This document shows, one piece after another, positions 48,577 to 57,163 of a stretch of DNA of 64,000 bases. A model generated the notes under the pieces. It ran no database searches. It had not been told where the DNA came from and saw nothing but the letters and a program-made list of their open reading frames with translations. The position numbers were made by a program, and so were the translations under genes. The stretch is from JOPF136 sp035517515 (GTDB lineage Bacteria; Acidobacteriota; Terriglobia; Acidiferrales; UBA7541), in the NCBI GenBank assembly GCA_035517515.1, contig DATIYQ010000181.1, positions 1 to 64,000 on the forward strand. The letters run 5' to 3'. Position 1 is the first letter of the stretch, and every line of letters starts with the position of its first letter.

Positions 48577-50021
48577 GCGGGGCGGGCACGCCTGCTGCGG
48601 ACGCGAAAAAAGAACTGCGGCGGGTGATGGGCTTCTGGGATGTGCTGCTGTTCAATATCGCCGCGGTGCTCGGCCCGCGCTGGATTGCCGCAGCGGCGCA
48701 TAACGGCACCTCTTCCATCAGCCTTTGGGTGCTGGCCGCGGCCCTCTTTTTTGTTCCCACCGCGCTGGTGATCAGCGAGCTTTCCACGCGCTTTCCCGAG
48801 GAGGGCGGACTGTATGTCTGGTCCAAAGAGGCTTTCGGAGATTTTCACGGATTCGTGGCCGGCTGGTCCTACTGGATCTACTCGGTGTTCTACTTTCCGG
48901 GGCTGCTGCTGGCCAGCGCCGCCATGAGCGCATACATCGTGGGGGAGGGCGGCGCAGGCCTGGCACAAGACCGCACCTTTCTACTGACCGGCTCTTTCCT
49001 CCTGCTGATTGTCGCCGTTTGGCTGAATGTAATTGGGCTCAATATCGGCAAGTGGCTTCAAAACGCCGGAGGCGTGGGCACCTACGCCCCCCTGCTGATT
49101 CTGACCGCCGTGGCCGGAATCCTCTGGTTCGAGCACGGCTCGCTGACGCGCTTCACCTGGTCCAACATGCTGCCGGCGTGGAACTGGGATACGGTGAATT
49201 TCTGGTCCCAAATTGCTTTCGCCTTCACCGGGCTCGAGCTGGTGTCGGCGATGAGCGAAGAAATCCGCGAGCCACAGCGCACGCTGCCGCGGGCCATCCT
49301 GGGGTCGGGAATCCTGATCGCGGCGATTTACATTCTGGGGACACTGGCTCTGCTTACTCTGATTCCCGCCGAACAGGTGGACCCCAAGAGCGGCGTTTTC
49401 CAGGCCATCACGCATGGCTCCGGGCTGCTGCGCGCCGGCATCGTTGGAGTGGTTGCGGCGCTGCTGGTTTCCGTGGGCAATGCCGGGGGCGTGGGGACCA
49501 CCGTGGCGGGAGTATCGCGAGTGCCGTTTGTGGTGGGCATCGACCGATATCTGCCCCGGCCATTCGGCAAGATTCACCCGCGCTGGAAGACGCCCCACGT
49601 CTCCATTCTGGTGCAAGCCGGTATTTCCGGGGCGGTGCTGCTGGTGAGCCAGATCAACGAGACCACGCAGGGCGCCTATCAGGGCCTGGTGTCGATCGCG
49701 GTCATCCTATACTTCATCCCGTTCCTCTACATGTACGCCGCAGCCATCCAACTGGCCGGGCGGGAGGACCGGACGCAAAACCGCAGGGCGGTGCTCATCC
49801 CCGGCGGCAAGCCGGGAGTTTGGCTGGTCGCCGGCCTGGCCTTTGTGGTCACTCTGGCGGCCATCGTGTTTTCGGTGATTCCTCCGGCCGAGGTGACCAA
49901 TAAGTGGCTATTCGTGGTGAAGGTGGCAGGGGCTTCGCTTGCCGCCATTGCCTTCGGCCTGGTTCTTTATTTTCGCGGCGCGCGGGAAAAAAGCAGCGTG
50001 CCCCGGCAGGGTTCCACCTGA
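48573..50021 (+). CDS. APC-superfamily amino acid permease
   Basis: 482 residues, about twelve membrane helices. The first helix has the broken G-x-G-type region FNIAAVLGPRWIAAAA, then TALVISELSTRFPEEGGLYV (helix 2-3 with the E-GG-x-Y motif), IAFAFTGLELVSAMSEEIRE (helix 6, the FxGxExxxxxxEE pattern) and GVSRVPFVVGIDRYLPRPFG. The pattern fits the glutamate:GABA antiporter/YjeM-like side of the superfamily. Substrate not identifiable. Overlaps the ATPase gene by 4 nt. Confidence 0.9.
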   Translation: MSGAGTPAADAKKELRRVMGFWDVLLFNIAAVLGPRWIAAAAHNGTSSISLWVLAAALFFVPTALVISELSTRFPEEGGLYVWSKEAFGDFHGFVAGWSYWIYSVFYFPGLLLASAAMSAYIVGEGGAGLAQDRTFLLTGSFLLLIVAVWLNVIGLNIGKWLQNAGGVGTYAPLLILTAVAGILWFEHGSLTRFTWSNMLPAWNWDTVNFWSQIAFAFTGLELVSAMSEEIREPQRTLPRAILGSGILIAAIYILGTLALLTLIPAEQVDPKSGVFQAITHGSGLLRAGIVGVVAALLVSVGNAGGVGTTVAGVSRVPFVVGIDRYLPRPFGKIHPRWKTPHVSILVQAGISGAVLLVSQINETTQGAYQGLVSIAVILYFIPFLYMYAAAIQLAGREDRTQNRRAVLIPGGKPGVWLVAGLAFVVTLAAIVFSVIPPAEVTNKWLFVVKVAGASLAAIAFGLVLYFRGAREKSSVPRQGST

Positions 50022-50124
50022 ATCTGGGCATCTCCCACGCTGCTCGGCCTCTCTGCTTCCCAGCGTTTCAATCCGGCGATGAGAGGGAACGCAGAGGCGT
50101 GGAGATCACAGCGGTGAAATCGGT

Positions 50125-50769
50125 TCAAAAGCCCTGACCGCGAAGTTCGGCAATGGTGAGCCGGGTAGGAGTTCCTCGGCCGTGCATTTCCAGCGCGCGC
50201 TCCACGTATTTCGCCAGGATGTCGCACTCCACGTTCACCGCGTCGCCCGGTGCCATGCGTCCGATATTCGTGTGTGCGTAGGTATAGGGAATGATGGCCG
50301 TTTCCACCACTCCCTCCCTGTAGCCCGCCACCGTCAGGCTGACGCCGTCCAGCGCAATCGAGCCTTTCATGGCCACGTAGAGTGCCAACTGCTCCGGCAG
50401 CCGAACTCCCAGCCACCAGTTTTCCCCTTCGGGCGCGATGCGCGCTACGCGGCCGACGCCATCGACGTGGCCTTGCACAAAATGCCCGCCGAATTCTTTT
50501 CCGGCGGTCATCGGACGCTCCAGGTTTACCGGCACACCCGCGCGAAGTTCGCCGAACGATGTGCGCCGCAGCGTCTCGCCGGATAGATCCGCCGCGAATT
50601 CCTCCGCGGTCGTTTCCACCACCGTCAGGCAGCAGCCATTCACCGCGATGCTCGCGGCCACGGCGAGCTGCGGAGCCACCTGCGGCGCGCGAACGCGCAA
50701 ACGCCCGCCCTCCGCTCCGCGCTCGAGCGCGCTGATGACTCCCTGCTGTTCAATGATCCCCGTAAACAT
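50125..50769 (-). CDS. ribE: Riboflavin synthase alpha chain
   Basis: 214 residues from ATG 50769 (MFTGIIEQQGVI). Dismutates two 6,7-dimethyl-8-ribityllumazines to riboflavin. Two lumazine-binding barrels: residues about 1-95 (AVNGCCLTVVE, GETLRRTSFG, GVPVNLERPMT) and 96-190 (GGHFVQGHVDG, ALDGVSLTVAGY, VNVECDILAKYVERAL). Normal length. Overlaps the end of ribD by 20 nt, so the pair is coupled. Confidence 0.96.
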   Translation of the reverse strand: MFTGIIEQQGVISALERGAEGGRLRVRAPQVAPQLAVAASIAVNGCCLTVVETTAEEFAADLSGETLRRTSFGELRAGVPVNLERPMTAGKEFGGHFVQGHVDGVGRVARIAPEGENWWLGVRLPEQLALYVAMKGSIALDGVSLTVAGYREGVVETAIIPYTYAHTNIGRMAPGDAVNVECDILAKYVERALEMHGRGTPTRLTIAELRGQGF

Positions 50770-52018
50770 CGCGCACGTATCCTTCCACGGCAAAATCCGG
50801 CCCGAAGCGTTGCAGGGTCACGTGATGCAAGTGTGGCATGCCCGCAAGCACTTCGAAGCGGGCGCTGCCGCTGGCCCCTCCGCGCGGCAGCATATCCAGC
50901 GCCGTTCCACCCAGAAAACGCGGAGCGTAAAACAATACCGCCTTATCCACCACATCCGAGGCCAGCGCGGCCGCCGTGAGCCGCGGTCCGGCTTCGATCA
51001 TCACGTTGAGCAATTCCAGTTCACCGAGCGCGCGGAAAACTTCCCCCACGGGCAGGCCCGGAGCGCCTATCGCCTTCCGCTTTCCGCCCTGGCTGTGCCG
51101 CGCCGGCTCGCGGAGAATGCACAGCGTCTCCACGCCCTCCTGTTCGAGTTCCCAGGCCTTGGCCGAATTTTCCGACCGGCGCGTCAACGCCAACACATCT
51201 CCCGCAGCGGAACGAACCAGCTTGCAATTCAACGGCAAGCGCAAATGAGAATCCAGCACCACGCGCACCAGCGGGCGGCGCCGGGGAAAACCGGTGCGAT
51301 CCGTGAGCAAGGGATCATCGGCAATCACCGTGCCGATGCCGGTGACCACCGCGTCCGCCGCGTGCCGCATGCGCTGCACTTCCGCGCGCGACACCTCAGA
51401 GGTGATCCAGCGATCCTTGGCCGGAGCTGGTATCCTTTTTCCCCGCGCCGGCCGGCGGCCCAAAGCCGGCGGACGCGGAAGGGCGATCTTGCCGTCCAGG
51501 GTCAGCGCCACTTTGAGAGTCACCAGCGGCAGGCCGGTGCGAATCCATCGCGCAAAAGCCTCGTTCAGCCTCCGCGCGTCTGCTTCCAGGATTCCGCCCA
51601 CCACTTCCACTCCCGCGCGGCGCAGCAACTCGAAACTCTTACCGGAAATGCGCGGATTCGGGTCCGCCATGGCCGCCACGACGCGCTGAATCCCCGCGGC
51701 CAGGATGGCGTCCGTGCAGGGCGCGGTGCGGCCGGTATGGCAGCACGGCTCGAGATTGAGATAAAGAGTGGCGCCGCGCGCCCGGCCGCCGGCTTCCTCC
51801 AGCGCCAGAACCTCCGCGTGTTTCACGCCATCGAAGGTGTGGAAGCCGCGGCCCACTTCGCGTCCTCCGGCCACCACAATGGCGCCCACCATGGGATTGG
51901 GATGCGCCAGCGCCTCGCCCTTGCGGGCCAGCGCCAGCGCCCGCGCCATCCATTTGAAATCCTGAGCGGGATCGCCGCCGGGTGGAGAGACGTGTTCGGA
52001 AGTTTCCGCCGCGCCCAT
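50750..52018 (-). CDS. ribD: Bifunctional riboflavin biosynthesis deaminase/reductase RibD
   Basis: 422 residues. Deaminase half: HPNPMVGAIVV, zinc site KHAEVLALEEAG plus LEPCCHTGRTAPCTDAI. Reductase half: VTLKVALTLDGKIALP, a Rossmann-like NADPH region and the late GPRLTAAALASDVVDKAVLF. It converts the pyrimidine product of GTP cyclohydrolase II into 5-amino-6-ribitylamino-uracil phosphate. ribE overlaps its end; ftsY follows upstream on the same strand with 6 nt between. RibH is not here. Confidence 0.95.
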   Translation of the reverse strand: MGAAETSEHVSPPGGDPAQDFKWMARALALARKGEALAHPNPMVGAIVVAGGREVGRGFHTFDGVKHAEVLALEEAGGRARGATLYLNLEPCCHTGRTAPCTDAILAAGIQRVVAAMADPNPRISGKSFELLRRAGVEVVGGILEADARRLNEAFARWIRTGLPLVTLKVALTLDGKIALPRPPALGRRPARGKRIPAPAKDRWITSEVSRAEVQRMRHAADAVVTGIGTVIADDPLLTDRTGFPRRRPLVRVVLDSHLRLPLNCKLVRSAAGDVLALTRRSENSAKAWELEQEGVETLCILREPARHSQGGKRKAIGAPGLPVGEVFRALGELELLNVMIEAGPRLTAAALASDVVDKAVLFYAPRFLGGTALDMLPRGGASGSARFEVLAGMPHLHHVTLQRFGPDFAVEGYVRDVYGDH

Positions 52019-52024
52019 CGCGCC

Positions 52025-52963
52025 TCAGTCCAGCAGGGAATTCACAAACGTGGCGGGATCGAACGGCACCAGGTCGTCAATCTGCTCTCCCGTGCCGGCA
52101 AAACGGATGGGAAGGTTTAGTTCGCGCACGATGGCCACGGCAATTCCACCCTTGGCCGTGCCGTCGAGTTTGGTCAGCACCAGTCCGGTCACCCCGGCAT
52201 GTTCGGTGAACTCCCGAGCCTGCACCAGGCCGTTCTGTCCGGTGGTGGCATCCAGCACCAGCAGCACTTCATGGGGAGCCCCGGGCACCTGTTTGGCCGC
52301 GGTGCGCTTCATCTTTTCGAGTTCCGCCATCAGGTTGGATTTGGTGTGCAGCCGTCCCGCGGTATCCACGATCACCACGTCCACCCCGCGCGCCCGGGCC
52401 GCCGCCATGGCATCAAAAACCACGGCCGCGGGATCCGCGCCGGCTTTCTGGCGGATCATTTCCACGCCGTTGCGCCGCGCCCAGATTTCCAATTGCTCGA
52501 TGGCCGCAGCGCGAAAGGTATCTGCGGCGCACAGCAGCACGCTGCGGTTTTCTTTCTTCAGGCGGTTGGCGAGCTTTCCGATGGTGGTGGTCTTGCCGGT
52601 GCCGTTTACTCCCACCACAAAAATCACCGCCGGCGCGGCATCCACGGCGCCGTTCTTGCTGGCCGGCGCGCGCAGCACGCGCTCGAGTTGCTTTTTGAGT
52701 TCCGCGCGCACCTGGCCGCTGTCCGTGATCTTCTGTTGAGCGGCATCCTCGCGCAGCGTGGCCAGCACCTCGCGCGTGGTGCGCACCCCCAGGTCCGCGG
52801 AGAGCAGCGCCGTCTCCAGTTTTTTCAGGAGCGCCTCATCGATTTTCTGCCCGCCCGCCAGCAATTCGCCCAGCGGCATGGTCAGCACATCGCGCGTGCG
52901 GCTGACGGATTTTCTCAGGCGCTCGGCGAGGGTGGGCTCCGGCGGTCCAAACAGCGTGATCAT
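52025..52963 (-). CDS. ftsY: Signal recognition particle receptor FtsY
   Basis: 312-residue SRP-GTPase that docks SRP-ribosome complexes at the membrane. Short N-terminal stretch and helical N domain, then the G domain: G1 GVNGTGKTTTIGKLA, QKAGADPAAVVFDA, DTAGRLHTKSNL, LVLDATTGQNG, TKLDGTAKGG and the closing FAGTGEQIDDLVPFDP. It lacks the long acidic A domain of E. coli FtsY, as is common. Encoded upstream of ribD with a 6-nt gap, which suggests co-expression. Confidence 0.97.
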   Translation of the reverse strand: MITLFGPPEPTLAERLRKSVSRTRDVLTMPLGELLAGGQKIDEALLKKLETALLSADLGVRTTREVLATLREDAAQQKITDSGQVRAELKKQLERVLRAPASKNGAVDAAPAVIFVVGVNGTGKTTTIGKLANRLKKENRSVLLCAADTFRAAAIEQLEIWARRNGVEMIRQKAGADPAAVVFDAMAAARARGVDVVIVDTAGRLHTKSNLMAELEKMKRTAAKQVPGAPHEVLLVLDATTGQNGLVQAREFTEHAGVTGLVLTKLDGTAKGGIAVAIVRELNLPIRFAGTGEQIDDLVPFDPATFVNSLLD

Positions 52964-53058
52964 GGCTCCATCTTAGCAGAAGGCGCACGGGCGCCCGCCG
53001 GGTTCGGGCGAGCGGCACGAGATGCAGGGCTCTTTCGGTGGAGCGGCGGGCCGGGAAA

Positions 53059-54828
53059 TCAGACTTCCACCAGAGTTGCGCTGAGCTTCAGTTTGCCGGT
53101 GAGCGCGGCGTGTTCCATGGCGGTCACAATCTCCGGGTCAAACCGCGTGCCCGCCAGCTCGCGCACCCGCTTCAGGGCGAAATCCAGGTCCATCGCGGAT
53201 TGATAGGGACGGTTGGTGGTGATGGCGTCAAAGGTGTCCGCCACAGCGATGATCCGCGCCATCATCGGGATCTGCTCTTTTTTCAGCCCGTAGGGGTAGC
53301 CGCGCCCGTCCACGCATTCGTGGTGCAGCTCGATCCCCGGCAGCATCTCTTTCAACTGCGGCACGGGCCGCATGATGTTGGCGCCCTTTACGGGATGCTG
53401 CTTCATGATATGGAATTCCTCGTCGGTCAGCGCCCCGGGCTTCTTCAGCACGCGGTCGTCGATTCCAATCTTGCCCACGTCGTGCAGCAGCGCGGAGATG
53501 CGCAGTTTGTCCAGCGCCTCCGCGTCCAGGCCCATCTGCTCGCCGATGATCACCGAATACTTGGCCACGCGCCCGGAATGGCCGCGGGTGTACGGGTCCT
53601 TTTCGTCGATGGCCGCGGCCAGCATGCGGATCGAGCCGATAAACAACTGCCGGTTCTCTTCCGCGGCCTGTTTCAGCCGCTCGATATACCGCTCGATGTC
53701 CTCGGCCATCAGGTTGAAATTTTCGGCCAGGTCGCTGATCTCCGCAGCCCCGGCCACCGGCGCCCGTTGCTGGAATTCCCCGCGGCTGATGGCCCGCGTG
53801 GAGTGCGCCAGCGCGCGCACCGGATTGGAAATTCCCACCGCGAAGAAATATCCGATGATGAGCGCGGTGATGGTGAGCAGGGAAGCGATCCACAGCGCCT
53901 GGCGGGTCAGTTCCGGCAGGCCGGCATCCGCCTGGGCATCCGCCAGGCTGCGTTGCGCGATCACCGCCCAGCGCATCTCCGGAATCGGGCTGAACGCGCC
54001 CATCATGGCCACGCGCTTTCCGCGCACGTCGCTGGAGAAGTTGGAAGTGACCGTCATGCTGAGGGCGCGCGGCAGGTCGCGGAATTGGGCCACCACGGGA
54101 TAGGCCTGGCTGGCATCCGCGCCGGCCACCCATCGCGTCCGGTCGGGAAAGGCCACGATATGCCCCTCCGCGTCCACTACGTACACTTCGCGCCCGTGCC
54201 CGCTGGTTTCCTGCAGGCGGCGCACGATGTGGTCGAGGGACACCACCACGGCGAGCATGCCCTGCGGCTGCGTTCCGAACAGAATCGGCACTGCCACCAC
54301 GTGCCCGGAGATCGTCTCCTTGCCCTCGCCGATGGCCAGCGCCCCGCTGGAAAACTTGAGGCCCTGCACGCAAAGCATAAATCCGCGCTGCAGGGCCTTG
54401 CCCACGAACGGGTCCTGGTCCGCGCGAAAGTTGCCGCTCCATGGCCCTTTGGCCTGCACGTTCAGCGCGGTCACGTAGAGAATATCCGGATTGTTCTTGA
54501 CGAATTCTTCCAGGCGCTGGGTGACTTCCGCGGAGTGCTGTGGCGAGCTGACGTCGGAGGCGACGCCGGCCAGCTCCAACATCTTGATTTCGTCCTGCAG
54601 TTGCTGGTTCAAGTTGCTTTCAAACAGCAAGATTTCTTCGGCCAGCAGCCGGGTGATTTCCACCTGCTGGCGCCGTTCCGTGTCCTCCAGTTTCTCCTGG
54701 CTGAGCTGCAGCACCTGCCGCTGGAACAACAGGATGGGAACAAGACTGACCAGCAGCAGCGCGCCCAGCACCAGCCACAGAATGCGGACACGGCTGAACA
54801 GACCTCGCCTTGGACTGGGGGCTGCCAT
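53059..54828 (-). CDS. Cache-HAMP-HD-GYP membrane phosphodiesterase
   Basis: 589 residues. TM helix 1 (about 16-35), a large periplasmic sensor with dCache-like pattern (40-310), TM helix 2 (312-332), HAMP (335-390) and a C-terminal HD-GYP domain that hydrolyses cyclic di-GMP. HD-GYP residues are present: His417 in RGHSGR, HDVGKIGI (449-456), HHE (502-504) and GRGYPYGLK (508-516), with the usual ARIIAVADTFDAIT. It should lower c-di-GMP in response to an external ligand. Stands between ftsY and gpsA, same strand. Confidence 0.93.
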   Translation of the reverse strand: MAAPSPRRGLFSRVRILWLVLGALLLVSLVPILLFQRQVLQLSQEKLEDTERRQQVEITRLLAEEILLFESNLNQQLQDEIKMLELAGVASDVSSPQHSAEVTQRLEEFVKNNPDILYVTALNVQAKGPWSGNFRADQDPFVGKALQRGFMLCVQGLKFSSGALAIGEGKETISGHVVAVPILFGTQPQGMLAVVVSLDHIVRRLQETSGHGREVYVVDAEGHIVAFPDRTRWVAGADASQAYPVVAQFRDLPRALSMTVTSNFSSDVRGKRVAMMGAFSPIPEMRWAVIAQRSLADAQADAGLPELTRQALWIASLLTITALIIGYFFAVGISNPVRALAHSTRAISRGEFQQRAPVAGAAEISDLAENFNLMAEDIERYIERLKQAAEENRQLFIGSIRMLAAAIDEKDPYTRGHSGRVAKYSVIIGEQMGLDAEALDKLRISALLHDVGKIGIDDRVLKKPGALTDEEFHIMKQHPVKGANIMRPVPQLKEMLPGIELHHECVDGRGYPYGLKKEQIPMMARIIAVADTFDAITTNRPYQSAMDLDFALKRVRELAGTRFDPEIVTAMEHAALTGKLKLSATLVEV

Positions 54829-54926
54829 CGTTACCGCAGTCTAATCGTGTTGCCCCCGGCTCACAATCCCGCCGCGCCGGTCCGTGTTCCAGCCGCAACG
54901 GGTCTGGCACTACCGCTCCCGGCGGA

Positions 54927-55931
54927 TTATTCGTTTTTTTGCCGCCGCTCCATCAGCTCCCGAATGGCGTCCTTTGGAGCGCGTCCCTGGTAGAGCACAG
55001 CGTGCATCTGCTCGGTAATCGGCATTTCCAGCTCATGCTGCCGGGCCAATTCCAGCGTAGCCGCGGTGGTGCGTACGCCCTCGGCCACCATACGCATCCC
55101 GCTCTGTATTTCTGCAAGTGTTTTGCCCTGTCCCAGCGCCACGCCCACGCTGCGGTTTCGCGAGAGCGCCCCGGTACAGGTCAGCACCAGGTCACCCAGC
55201 CCGGCCAGGCCGCCCAGCGTTTCCCGCCGGCCGCCCAGAGCCACGGCCAACCGGGTGATTTCCGCCAGGCCCCGGGTGACCAGCGCGGCCATGCTGTTGT
55301 GGCCCAGCCCCAGCCCGGCGCAAACGCCGGCGGCGATGGCAATCACGTTTTTCACCGCGCCGCCCAACTCCACACCGGCCACGTCCCCATTCGTGTATAA
55401 CCTGAACGCCGGTCCCGCAAACTCCTCCTGAATTTGCGTCGCCAGAGCAGGGTCTTCCGACGCCACGACCACCGCCGTCGGATCTCCACGCGCCACTTCG
55501 CGGGCGAACGACGGCCCTGAAATCACCGCCACGCGGGCAGGGAATCGCGCGCCCACAACCCCGCACAGGACCTGACTGATGCGCGCGGGCACGGGCGCAT
55601 CCAGCCCCTTCGTGGCGCTAACCAGAGCCATCTCCGGCCGCAGATGGGGCAGCGCCTGCGTGCAGATGGTGCGCGCATGCTCGGAGGGCACCACGCCCAG
55701 CACAATCTGCGCGCCTTCCAGCGCCACGCGCAGGTCGCTGGTCACCTCCAGCTCGCCCGGCAGGTCAAATCCGGGCAGATAGTCCGCGTTGACCCGCGCG
55801 CTGCGCAGCGCCGCCGCCAGTTCCGGCCTTCGCGCCCACAGGCACACGCGATGCGGCCTGCGGCTTCGCAGCAGCACCAGCGCCAGCGCCGTGCCCCAGC
55901 TTCCTGCGCCGAGAATAGCGATTTTTGTCAT
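54927..55931 (-). CDS. gpsA: Glycerol-3-phosphate dehydrogenase [NAD(P)+]
   Basis: 334 residues. Makes sn-glycerol 3-phosphate from dihydroxyacetone phosphate, the start of phospholipid synthesis. AILGAGSWGTALALVL for NAD binding, VLGVVPSEHARTIC, SATKGLD, SGPSFAREVARGDPTA, catalytic Lys in VELGGAVKNVIAIAAG, and GLGHNSMAALVTRGLAEI then GLAGLGDLVLTCTG. Last gene of the cinA-thpR-plsY-gpsA run; PlsY, the next acyltransferase step, is 13 nt upstream. Confidence 0.97.
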   Translation of the reverse strand: MTKIAILGAGSWGTALALVLLRSRRPHRVCLWARRPELAAALRSARVNADYLPGFDLPGELEVTSDLRVALEGAQIVLGVVPSEHARTICTQALPHLRPEMALVSATKGLDAPVPARISQVLCGVVGARFPARVAVISGPSFAREVARGDPTAVVVASEDPALATQIQEEFAGPAFRLYTNGDVAGVELGGAVKNVIAIAAGVCAGLGLGHNSMAALVTRGLAEITRLAVALGGRRETLGGLAGLGDLVLTCTGALSRNRSVGVALGQGKTLAEIQSGMRMVAEGVRTTAATLELARQHELEMPITEQMHAVLYQGRAPKDAIRELMERRQKNE

Positions 55932-55944
55932 GCCCGGCGGTGTG

Positions 55945-56565
55945 CTACCGCCCCCCGAATTTCAGCCGGTTTTCGGTGCCCCCGAGCAGGCGCTCCATAT
56001 TGCTGCGATGCTTGAAAATTATCAGCACCGCCGCCACCACCGCGGAAATGGAAACACTCAGCGGCGGAGCCAGTCCGCTGCCCGGGGCATAGAGAAAATA
56101 CGTGCAAAGAGGCAGTGCGGCCGCGGCCACCACCGAAGCAGCGGATACGTATCGGGAAATCGAAACCACAATCACCCAGACCAGCGCCGCCACTCCTACC
56201 GCCATCCACGAAAGCGGCAGGAAAACGCCCACCGCCGTGGCCACGCCCTTGCCGCCGCGAAATCTCAGCCAGATCGGGAATATGTGCCCGGCGACCGCCG
56301 CCAGACCGCTCGCGGCCATCCAGGTTATGCTCTCTCCGCTCCATCGCGCGGCCAGCCACACCGCCAGAAACCCCTTTCCCATATCGAGCAGCAGTGTAGC
56401 CACACCGGCGGCGGCCCCGGCCACGCGGTTCACATTGGTGGCCCCAATGTTCCCGCTGCCCGCAGCGCGCACGTCGCTGCCGGTAAACAACCGCACAATC
56501 AGATAGCCGAAGGGGATGGACCCCAGCAGGTAGCCCACAACCGGGAGCAGCCAGGGGACAATCAT
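55945..56565 (-). CDS. plsY: Glycerol-3-phosphate acyltransferase PlsY
   Basis: 206 residues from ATG 56565, overlapping the thpR stop by ATGA. Uses acyl-phosphate to acylate glycerol 3-phosphate at the inner membrane. Motifs: GYLLGSIPFGYLI, AAGSGNIGATNVNRVAG (motif 1), LLDMGKGFLAVWLA, AGHIFPIWLRFRGGKGVAT (motif 2), ISRYVSAASVV and IIFKHRSNMERLLGGTE. Five or six membrane helices. Precedes gpsA, which supplies its substrate. Confidence 0.97.
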   Translation of the reverse strand: MIVPWLLPVVGYLLGSIPFGYLIVRLFTGSDVRAAGSGNIGATNVNRVAGAAAGVATLLLDMGKGFLAVWLAARWSGESITWMAASGLAAVAGHIFPIWLRFRGGKGVATAVGVFLPLSWMAVGVAALVWVIVVSISRYVSAASVVAAAALPLCTYFLYAPGSGLAPPLSVSISAVVAAVLIIFKHRSNMERLLGGTENRLKFGGR

Positions 56566-57152
56566 CGGGTACTTCCCGGCGCGGAAGCGGCAGGCGCGGA
56601 GGCAAATGCAAATCGCTCCAGCCGCGTGTACACCGCGCCCTGCGGCCGCAGAGTGCTCTCCATCAAATCGAACTCCTGGTACACCGCGCGGCCGAACTCT
56701 GCCGTCCCCAGCCGCTCCACTTCCTGCCGGAGGCACTCCAGCCCCCGCGCTTCCTTGATTCGCGCCAGGGTCAGGTGGGGGCGAAACTCGCGTTCCTCGC
56801 GCGGAATGCCCAGCGGTTCGAGCGCCTGCTCGATGCTCGCGGCCAGCTCCGCCAGTTCCTTGCCTGCGCCGGCGCCCGCCCAGAGCACCCGAGCCCGCCG
56901 CGCATCCGGAAACCATCCCAGGCCGCGGAAAATCACCGGAATCGATTGCGCCCCGCGAACGCCCGCAAGGGCCGCCTCAATTCCGCTGCGCTGGCCGGCT
57001 GCTACTTCCCCGATAAATTTCAAGGTGAGGTGAATTCCGGCCGGATTGGTCCAGCGCACCGCCGGCGTGGCCGCCGGGCGCAGGCGCTGCGCAATTTCCC
57101 CGAGCCCCGTGCGCACCGCAGCGGGCAGCTCCAGGGCGACGAACAGGCGCAT
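56562..57152 (-). CDS. thpR: RNA 2',3'-cyclic phosphodiesterase (2H family, LigT-like)
   Basis: 196 residues from ATG 57152 (MRLFVALELPAAVR). Two HxT catalytic motifs: GIHLTLKFIGEV (first) and FRPHLTLARIKEA (second), with the FALEL- and LMESTL- neighbours typical of ThpR. Cleaves or ligates RNA 2',3'-cyclic phosphate ends; its cellular job is unclear in most bacteria. Start lies 11 nt after the cinA stop, and the end overlaps plsY by 4 nt, so all are one transcript. Confidence 0.93.
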   Translation of the reverse strand: MRLFVALELPAAVRTGLGEIAQRLRPAATPAVRWTNPAGIHLTLKFIGEVAAGQRSGIEAALAGVRGAQSIPVIFRGLGWFPDARRARVLWAGAGAGKELAELAASIEQALEPLGIPREEREFRPHLTLARIKEARGLECLRQEVERLGTAEFGRAVYQEFDLMESTLRPQGAVYTRLERFAFASAPAASAPGSTR

Positions 57153-57163
57153 TGTGGCACCGC

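Noticed and set aside
50438..52120. 560-codon plus frame over ribE, ribD and ftsY
   Set aside because: Antisense of three well-supported genes.
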